Shown here piece after piece: positions 6,077 to 10,890 of a stretch of DNA of 10,890 nt; positions within the stretch are counted from its first letter, which is position 1, and each line of letters begins with the position of its first letter. The position numbers and the translations under genes were made by a program. The stretch lies in NCBI GenBank assembly GCA_026225155.1, contig JAMFSG010000268.1:1-10890 (forward strand). The letters are read 5' to 3'. Under the pieces are notes generated by a model. The model saw only the letters and a list, made by a program, of their open reading frames with translations, searched no databases and had not been told where the DNA came from. The DNA comes from Verrucomicrobiota bacterium. GTDB taxonomy: Bacteria > Verrucomicrobiota > Verrucomicrobiia > Limisphaerales > UBA11358.

Positions 6077-6586
6077 ATGAACCTTGGAAAATTATTGGGC
6101 GCGGGAAAAAGTTTTTTTGGCGGACGCGGCGTGGTCGCTTATCGCGAAGACAAGCGCGTCTATTTGCCGAAATTCAACGCGGCGAAAAATCCTTTCGAGC
6201 CGAAAGCGGCGGATGGAAATTCCGCGCCAACGCCCGAACCAAAAAAAGTTTCGGCCACGGTGGTCGCACCGACAGTTTTAGCCGCGCCAAAAATTGGCAC
6301 TTCAAAAATTCCCGTTTTCTCCGCTCCGAAGCTGATGCGGACGACGACTTGGGCGGAAAAATTAAATCCATTCCGCGCGCCGCAGCCAGTTGCGCCGATG
6401 GTTAATGCGGTGCAAACCGAACTATCGCTCGATGCTGTGAAGGTGTTGCACAACGACTTGAGCGACGCGGATGTGGAAGTGGTGCCGGTGAAATCGCGCA
6501 CGCTCGCGCCGGCTGAATCGCCGCGTTTGACGGCCACGCGCGAGCCGTTGGAATTTTTCCGCGAACGCCAGTTGGAAACCGCGTGA
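6077..6586 (+). CDS. Uncharacterised Pro/Ala-rich protein of the dcw cluster
   Basis: I do not recognise this 169-residue protein. The N-terminus MNLGKLLGAGKSFFGG leads to YREDKRVYLPKFNAAKNPF (about 22-40), which looks like a folded or ligand-binding short motif. Residues about 41-110 are rich in Pro, Ala, Thr and Val and probably disordered (APTPEPKK, APTVLAAPKIG, NPFRAPQPVAP). A more acidic, regular segment follows at 111-138 (VQTELSLDAVKVLHNDLSDA), and a charged tail (PLEFFRERQLE) ends it. NPF occurs twice (38-40 and 97-99). There is no signal peptide or membrane helix, so it is likely cytoplasmic. It is locked between mraZ (4-base gap) and rsmH (21-base gap to the chosen start), so it is almost certainly co-transcribed. 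That position suggests a lineage-specific division or wall accessory role; this is inference only. Confidence 0.8.
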   Translation: MNLGKLLGAGKSFFGGRGVVAYREDKRVYLPKFNAAKNPFEPKAADGNSAPTPEPKKVSATVVAPTVLAAPKIGTSKIPVFSAPKLMRTTTWAEKLNPFRAPQPVAPMVNAVQTELSLDAVKVLHNDLSDADVEVVPVKSRTLAPAESPRLTATREPLEFFRERQLETA

Positions 6587-6607
6587 ATCAATTTGAATAA
6601 ATGCGCA

Positions 6608-7540
6608 GTGCCAGAATTCATCCACAAACCAGTGATGGCGGCGGAAGTGCTGGCCGCGCTGAACCCGCAGGCGAGCGGACGCTACGCCGACGGGACGCTC
6701 GGTGGAGCTGGTCACGCGGCGCAATTGCTGGCCGCGAGTTCTCCGACTGGATGGCTGTCTGGGTGCGATCGCGATGGCGTCGCGGTTGAGATCGCCAAAA
6801 CGCGATTGGCGGAAAAATTTGCCGGGCGTTTTGAAATCCGCCGCGGGAATTTTTCGGAACTGGCGGATTGGATTCCAGCGGGAAGTTGCGATGGCGTGCT
6901 TTTGGATTTGGGCGTGAGTTCGCCGCAATTAGATCACGCGGAACGCGGATTCAGTTTTCAAAACGATGGCCCGCTCGATATGCGGATGGACAACCGGCAA
7001 CCGCAAACGGCGACGGATTTGGTGAACGGCGAAAGCGCGGAAAATCTGGCGAAAATTTTTTGGGAATTTGGCGACGAACGCGATTCCCGGCGGTTTGCGA
7101 AAGCAATTGTTCACGACCGGACGGCGCGGAAATTTACGACGACGAAGCAGTTGGCGGATTTGATCGAACGGCTCGCGCCACGCCACGGAAAAAAAGCGCA
7201 TCCGGCAACCAAAGTTTTTCAAGCGTTGCGGATCGCGGTGAACGACGAGATTGGTTCGCTGAAACGCGGGTTGAATGGTGCGGTGAAAATTTTGAAACCG
7301 GGCGGGCGGCTGGCGGTCATCACGTTTCATTCGCTCGAAGATCGCGTGGTGAAAGAATTCGGTCGCGAGCGGACGCGGGATTACACGTTCCCAGGCGAAG
7401 TGGACATTCCCACATTGCGGACGCCGATCGCGCCGGAATTGAAATGGGTTTCACGCAAGGCGATTTTGCCGGGCGAAAATGAATTGCGGGAAAATCCGCG
7501 CGCCCGCAGTGCGCAGTTGCGAGTTATGGAAAAAATTTAA
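6608..7540 (+). CDS. rsmH: 16S rRNA (cytosine(1402)-N4)-methyltransferase
   Basis: RsmH (MraW) methylates N4 of C1402 in the decoding centre of 16S rRNA using SAM. Numbered from the chosen start, the 310-residue product shows FIHKPVM (4-10), YADGTLGGAGH (26-36, SAM-binding loop), GCDRD (53-57), VLLDLGVSSPQLD (97-109), GPLDMRMD (121-128), FQALRIAVNDE (204-214), ITFHSLEDR (238-246), and the terminal NPRARSAQLRV (296-306). Length is typical (about 300-320). I prefer GTG at 6608 because it yields MPEFIHKPVM, the usual RsmH opening. A TTG at 6593 in the same frame would add five residues; neither has a Shine-Dalgarno sequence. It is cytoplasmic. The ftsL-like gene follows after one base. Confidence 0.96.
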   Translation: MPEFIHKPVMAAEVLAALNPQASGRYADGTLGGAGHAAQLLAASSPTGWLSGCDRDGVAVEIAKTRLAEKFAGRFEIRRGNFSELADWIPAGSCDGVLLDLGVSSPQLDHAERGFSFQNDGPLDMRMDNRQPQTATDLVNGESAENLAKIFWEFGDERDSRRFAKAIVHDRTARKFTTTKQLADLIERLAPRHGKKAHPATKVFQALRIAVNDEIGSLKRGLNGAVKILKPGGRLAVITFHSLEDRVVKEFGRERTRDYTFPGEVDIPTLRTPIAPELKWVSRKAILPGENELRENPRARSAQLRVMEKI

Positions 7541-7541
7541 C

Positions 7542-7916
7542 ATGGCGAAAAATCGTAAAAACCAGGCGGCGGCGATCCACTTTGGTCCCGTAGTGAAAGT
7601 GGTTTTGCTGTGCTTTTTGTTCGGCGGCTCGGCGATCGGTTACGTCTGGGAAAAAAACGAGATCAACCGGTTGGGGCGGCAGGTCGTCGAACGCGAAAAA
7701 AATCTGGCGCAATTGCAGGACGACAACGACCGGCTGGCGAACCAGGTTTCCGTTTTGCATTCGCCGGTGATGATTGACGGGCGCGCGCGGCAGTTGAATC
7801 TCGGCCTTGTGCCCGCGCAACCCGGGCAGGTGGTTCGCTTGGACGAGCCGCCGCCGGACGGAAAAATGCAACCGCGACAATTCGCCGGGCGGCCAACGGT
7901 TGCGTTGACTCAATAA
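7542..7916 (+). CDS. ftsL: FtsL-like cell division membrane protein
   Basis: The 124-residue product has a short basic cytoplasmic N-terminus (MAKNRKNQ), a single membrane helix at about 16-36 (VVKVVLLCFLFGGSAIGYVW), and then a coiled-coil stretch at about 37-72 with regular Leu/Val/Asn spacing (INRLGRQVVEREKNLAQLQ, DNDRLANQVSVL). A short extracytoplasmic tail with RARQLNLGLVPAQPGQVV (81-98) follows. This architecture and the place between rsmH and ftsI are those of FtsL, the bitopic protein that joins FtsB/FtsQ and activates FtsWI septal peptidoglycan synthesis. FtsL is poorly conserved in sequence, so the call rests mainly on topology and context. The ATG at 7542 lies one base after the rsmH stop; the frame is open upstream, but that part overlaps rsmH and is not expected to be used. 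Confidence 0.82.
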   Translation: MAKNRKNQAAAIHFGPVVKVVLLCFLFGGSAIGYVWEKNEINRLGRQVVEREKNLAQLQDDNDRLANQVSVLHSPVMIDGRARQLNLGLVPAQPGQVVRLDEPPPDGKMQPRQFAGRPTVALTQ

Positions 7917-7930
7917 AGAAAAATAATTTT

Positions 7931-7991
7931 GGCCGCCGCTCGTGACGCCGTTGGTTGAGGAACCGATCGCCACGGGCGGCTGGCCGTTTTT
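7931..7991 (+). terminator. Strong stem-loop with T5 tract in the ftsL-ftsI gap: possible attenuator
   Basis: In the only wide gap of the cluster (78 bases), GCCGCC (7932-7937) plus CGTG (7941-7944) can pair with CACG (7971-7974) plus GGCGGC (7975-7980), with a 3-base bulge. Inside it, GGTT-GAGG-AACC (7953-7964), with extra pairs on each side, forms a second hairpin. Six bases later comes T5 (7987-7991), directly before the ftsI ATG at 7995. This resembles an intrinsic terminator or a translation-blocking structure. Full termination is unlikely because downstream genes are essential, so partial attenuation is the better inference. Confidence 0.45.
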
Positions 7992-7994
7992 AGG

Positions 7995-9881
7995 ATGAAC
8001 AACAAATTGCAAACCAGGCGCGCGTTGCTGCTGCTGATTTTTATCGGCGCGGCGTTCGCAGGTTTGGGCTTTCGCCTGATGGATTTGCAAGTGTTGCGGC
8101 ACGATGAATTGTCGAAGCTCGCGGATGACAATACGCATCGCGATTACCGCCAGATTCCACGACGCGGCGACATCCTCGACATCAATGGCAATGTCCTCGC
8201 CACGAGCGTCGAGGTGGAAACCGTTTGCGCCGATCCGACATTGATCGGCAACCAACAAGCCGCCGTCGCGCATGTGCTCGCGCCGTGGTTGCAGTTGGAC
8301 GAAAATGCGCTGGCGCAAAAATTATTGCCGCGCGCGGTGGTTTCCAAAGATGATCAAGGGCAATTGGCGACGAACATTTCGCATTACGTCCGCCTCGCGC
8401 GAAATGTTCCGCCGGAAACATGGCTGCACATCCGCGCGGCGATGACAAACCTGATGTTTGGCGTGGATGAAAAAAAATTGCCGCGCGCGGACCGGGCTTT
8501 TTTCAGCAGCCTGCGGACGAGCGCGGTCTTTGCTGAATCGGATCAGAAAAGATATTATCCGAACGGCCTGCTGGCCGGGCAGGTCATCGGTTTTTCCGGC
8601 GTAGAGGATGTGAAGGTGGATGGTCGCAACATTTCCAAAATCGTCGGGCGTGACGGGATCGAATTCACGATGAACACGAATCTGGACGGCATCGCTGGCT
8701 GGCGCGTCACGGAAACCGACCACGCACAACATGAATTGGTGGCGATGCGCGATCAGGATGTTCCGGCGCGCGATGGTTTGGACGTCGTATTGACAATTGA
8801 TTCAGTCGTGCAACACATTGTCGAAACCGCGCTCGCGGACGCGATCCAAAAACACGCGCCGAAAAGCATCACGGGCATTGTCATGCGTCCGCGCACGGGC
8901 GAAATTTTGGCGATGGTGACATTGCCGAATTATGATCCAAATTTGCCGAACACCATCACGCCCGAAACGCGCAACCGCGTCATCACTGATGTCGTCGAGC
9001 CGGGTTCGACTTTCAAAATCGTCGTCGTGTCCGGCGCGTTGAATAATAATGTCATCAAATTGACCGACCAATTTGATTGCGAGCGTGGACATTTCGCTTT
9101 TGCCGGCCACGTTTTGCACGATCACGAACCGTTCGGGATTTTGACCACCGAAGGCATCATCACGAAATCGTCCAACATCGGCGCGGCTAAAATCGGCATC
9201 AAGCTGGGCGAACAAAGCCTTTACGATTACGCATGGCATTACGGTTTCGGCCAGCGCACGGGCATTCCGCTGCCGGGCGAAGCGCGCGGATTTTTGTATC
9301 CGGTGAAAGATTGGAGCAAAGTTTCCATCGCGCAAATTCCGATGGGTCACGGCGTCGCGGTGACGCGTTTGCAAATGATCATGGCAATGGCCGCGATCGC
9401 GAACCACGGCTGGCTGATGTCGCCGATGATCGTCAGCCATCTGCAGGAACACGACGGCAACCTTGTCCAACAATATGCGCCGCAACGTGTGCGCCAGGTC
9501 GTTACCGAAAATACTTGCCGTGAAATGATCGAGGCGTTGAAAACGGTCGTGACGAAAGACGGCACGGCGGAAGGCGCGGCGATGAAAAATTATGTCGTCG
9601 CCGGCAAAACCGGCACGGCGCAAAAAGCGGAAAACGGCGCTTACGTTCCCGGCAAATTCATTTCGTCGTTCATCGGATTTTTCCCCGCAGATGATCCGCA
9701 GATTTGCATTTCCGTCGTGATGGACGAACCGAAAGAAGGTTATTACGGCGGCAAAGTTTGCGGCCCGGTTTTCAAGGACATCGCCGACCGCTGCGCCAGT
9801 TATTTGAACATTCCGCCGGATCCAAATTTGATGACCAATCAGGCTCCGGTTGTTGCGGAAAATCGCAGCCATATAAATTAG
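7995..9881 (+). CDS. ftsI: Class B penicillin-binding protein, septal transpeptidase FtsI (PBP3-like)
   Basis: FtsI is the DD-transpeptidase that cross-links septal peptidoglycan and works with FtsW at the division site. The 628-residue product has a short cytoplasmic N-terminus, one membrane anchor at about 10-28 (ALLLLIFIGAAFAGLGFRLM), and a pedestal domain with RGDILDINGNVLATS (57-71) and the later VGRDGIEFTMN (217-227). The transpeptidase domain (about 265-600) carries the active-site tetrad Ser338-Thr-Phe-Lys341 in EPGSTFK, the second motif Ser392-Ser-Asn394 in TKSSNIGA, and Lys538-Thr-Gly540 in AGKTGTAQ. All three catalytic motifs are intact. There is no PASTA domain, which argues against a Spo/PBP2x type. 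The ATG is preceded by AGG with no spacer, so it lacks a usable Shine-Dalgarno sequence; an in-frame TGA at 7956-7958 and the lack of any ATG, GTG or TTG after it rule out an upstream start. Confidence 0.95.
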   Translation: MNNKLQTRRALLLLIFIGAAFAGLGFRLMDLQVLRHDELSKLADDNTHRDYRQIPRRGDILDINGNVLATSVEVETVCADPTLIGNQQAAVAHVLAPWLQLDENALAQKLLPRAVVSKDDQGQLATNISHYVRLARNVPPETWLHIRAAMTNLMFGVDEKKLPRADRAFFSSLRTSAVFAESDQKRYYPNGLLAGQVIGFSGVEDVKVDGRNISKIVGRDGIEFTMNTNLDGIAGWRVTETDHAQHELVAMRDQDVPARDGLDVVLTIDSVVQHIVETALADAIQKHAPKSITGIVMRPRTGEILAMVTLPNYDPNLPNTITPETRNRVITDVVEPGSTFKIVVVSGALNNNVIKLTDQFDCERGHFAFAGHVLHDHEPFGILTTEGIITKSSNIGAAKIGIKLGEQSLYDYAWHYGFGQRTGIPLPGEARGFLYPVKDWSKVSIAQIPMGHGVAVTRLQMIMAMAAIANHGWLMSPMIVSHLQEHDGNLVQQYAPQRVRQVVTENTCREMIEALKTVVTKDGTAEGAAMKNYVVAGKTGTAQKAENGAYVPGKFISSFIGFFPADDPQICISVVMDEPKEGYYGGKVCGPVFKDIADRCASYLNIPPDPNLMTNQAPVVAENRSHIN

Positions 9882-9898
9882 AACCAATTTCAGAATCC

Positions 9899-10639
9899 AT
9901 GAACCAATCTCGTCCTCAACTTTTTGGAATGCTCGCCGGACTTTTTCTGGCGGCAGGATTGGTTTTATCCTCGATGCTCGGCACGACGGCGTGGGTGAAA
10001 ATTAAAAATTCCCAGTTCATCACGTCCAAAGGTTCGACACGCAAAAATGTGAAATCCGACCTCGTCGTTTGGAAAGGTTCGTTCACCACCGAAGCACCGA
10101 CGTTGCTGGACGCGCAGCACAAATTGAAAACCGACGCCGCAAAAGTTTCGGATTTTTTGAACCAAAATGGTGTGACGAATCTGGTTTTTAAGCCGATTGC
10201 GATTGAAGAAATTCAGGCCAGTGTTTCAAATGAAACGAATGGCGAAAGCGTTTCGCGCCAACGCACTGTCGGTTATCGGCTGACGCAAAAAGTGCGCGTG
10301 GAATCTGACGACGTCGAACGCATGGCGGAACTCGACACAACGCCGCTCGTTGAGCAGGACGTTTTGTTCACGACCGAACCGCCGCAATTTCTCTACACCA
10401 AAGTTGCCGAGGAAAAAATTGAGATGCTCGCCGACGCGACCAAAGACGCCCGCGCACGCGCCGAGCAGATCGCCGCGCAAGGCAGCCGCAGCATCGCCAA
10501 TTTGCATGACGCGGAAATGGGAGTTTTCCAGATCACGCCGTTGCACGAAACTGACACGAGTGGCGATGGCGAGAACGACACGAGCTCGCTTGATAAAACC
10601 ATCACCGCCGTCGTGACCGCGACTTTTTTGCTGAAATAA
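9899..10639 (+). CDS. SIMPL-domain (DUF541-like) membrane-anchored protein
   Basis: The 246-residue product has an N-terminal membrane helix or signal anchor at about 8-28 (LFGMLAGLFLAAGLVLSSML), then a SIMPL-type domain. The matching landmarks are FITSKGSTRKNVKSDLVVW (40-58), typical of the first strand of this family; a helical stretch TLLDAQHKLKTDAAKVSDFL; the paired-strand segment YRLTQKVRVESDDVERM; and KDARARAEQIAAQGS (182-196), the best conserved helix. SIMPL proteins are periplasmic or membrane-bound and form ring-like oligomers; their biochemical role in bacteria is largely unknown. I use the ATG at 9899, 17 bases after ftsI, because the longer open frame upstream only overlaps ftsI. 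Its place between ftsI and a Mur ligase gene is unusual and hints at an envelope or division role; that is inference. Confidence 0.85.
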   Translation: MNQSRPQLFGMLAGLFLAAGLVLSSMLGTTAWVKIKNSQFITSKGSTRKNVKSDLVVWKGSFTTEAPTLLDAQHKLKTDAAKVSDFLNQNGVTNLVFKPIAIEEIQASVSNETNGESVSRQRTVGYRLTQKVRVESDDVERMAELDTTPLVEQDVLFTTEPPQFLYTKVAEEKIEMLADATKDARARAEQIAAQGSRSIANLHDAEMGVFQITPLHETDTSGDGENDTSSLDKTITAVVTATFLLK

Positions 10640-10643
10640 TTTT

Positions 10644-10856
10644 GTGGAAGCACGCTCTTTGAAATTCATCGCCGAAGCCTGCGACGCCGAAATAAAATCC
10701 GGCGATGCCGACGTTTTGGTGAAAAATATCTGCACCGATTCGCGCGCGGCCTGGGAGTGCTTTTTGTTCTTTTCAATCAAAGGCGTTAAATTCGACGTCC
10801 ACTATTTTGTCGATGATTTATCGGATAAAAATGTATCGGCGGTCTTTATCGAATAG
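10644..10856 (+). CDS. Mur ligase N-terminal domain (MurF-like), truncated or frameshifted
   Basis: The GTG-started frame begins 4 bases after the SIMPL gene and encodes 70 residues before TAG at 10854. It matches the N-terminal UDP-substrate domain of Mur ligases, closer to MurF than MurE: SLKFIAEACDAEIKSG, then NICTDSRAAWECFLFFSIKG, then FDVHYFVDDL and VSAVFIE, in the order of the family's 'TDSR..pGdlFfAlkG..fDgHdF...GA.avvve'. The whole enzyme should have about 450 residues with a GKTT ATP loop, and none of that is here. A slip of -1 near 10853 reopens the frame to the window edge (IVHSSMYIILSS), so a frameshift, a sequencing error or a real truncation are all possible. Some usually conserved glycines are replaced (WECF, DVHY, NVSA), which favours decay or a divergent copy. 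Confidence 0.6.
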   Translation: MEARSLKFIAEACDAEIKSGDADVLVKNICTDSRAAWECFLFFSIKGVKFDVHYFVDDLSDKNVSAVFIE

Positions 10857-10890
10857 TCCATAGTTCAATGTATATAATCCTAAGTTCTGT

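Noticed and set aside
7524..8318. Minus-strand frame crossing the ftsL-like gene, the gap and the ftsI start
   Set aside because: It is antisense to two well-supported genes, with no domain or start signal; the open gap region is explained by GC-rich hairpin sequence.
8802..9887. Long minus-strand open frame (361 codons) opposite ftsI
   Set aside because: It mirrors the transpeptidase domain with intact catalytic motifs on the other strand; the product is low-complexity R/H/D/F-rich sequence typical of a shadow.
9704..9898. Upstream extension of the SIMPL gene into ftsI
   Set aside because: The extension overlaps the end of ftsI in another frame, is Arg-rich, and would place the signal anchor in mid-protein; the ATG at 9899 fits better.

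Overview
The window looks like chromosomal DNA of a Verrucomicrobiota bacterium, possibly of the Pedosphaera/Limisphaerales kind. The clues are secreted lamin-tail-domain (LTD) proteins with a C-terminal module ending in FYRI, a type II-secretion-like pseudopilin carrying the H-X9-DG signature common in Verrucomicrobia, Planctomycetes and Lentisphaerae, starts that mostly lack Shine-Dalgarno sequences, and a division and cell wall (dcw) cluster of typical gene order with extra lineage-type genes. The phylum call is inference from gene content; no marker gene could be searched.

Left part (1-3391, all minus strand): a two-LTD, two-Ig surface protein overlaps an H-X9-DG pseudopilin gene by 4 bases (ATGA), and a second LTD paralogue lies 78 bases further downstream and runs off the left edge. 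This looks like a small export or surface module.

Middle (3632-5424, minus strand): queA (queuosine tRNA modification) overlaps by 4 bases a stand-alone RibD-C-type reductase gene. Both genes carry short arrays of 7-bp tandem repeats inside coding sequence.

Right part (5605-end, plus strand): the start of the dcw cluster, in the order mraZ, an unknown Pro/Ala-rich gene, rsmH, an ftsL-like gene, ftsI (class B PBP), a SIMPL-domain gene, and a Mur ligase N-terminal fragment that stops after about 70 codons. The genes are tightly packed except for 78 bases before ftsI, which can fold into a strong hairpin ending in T5.

The most information-rich non-coding stretch is the divergent queA/mraZ interval (about 5425-5604). 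It holds a sigma70-like promoter, three TGGNN repeats at an exact 10-bp period that match the known MraZ operator pattern, two perfect DnaA-box matches plus a one-mismatch neighbour, and a perfect 15-bp palindrome. Together these suggest a control region that could couple replication initiation (DnaA) and MraZ autoregulation to division and wall genes. That coupling is inference.

No tRNA, rRNA, CRISPR array, transposase or integrase was seen.
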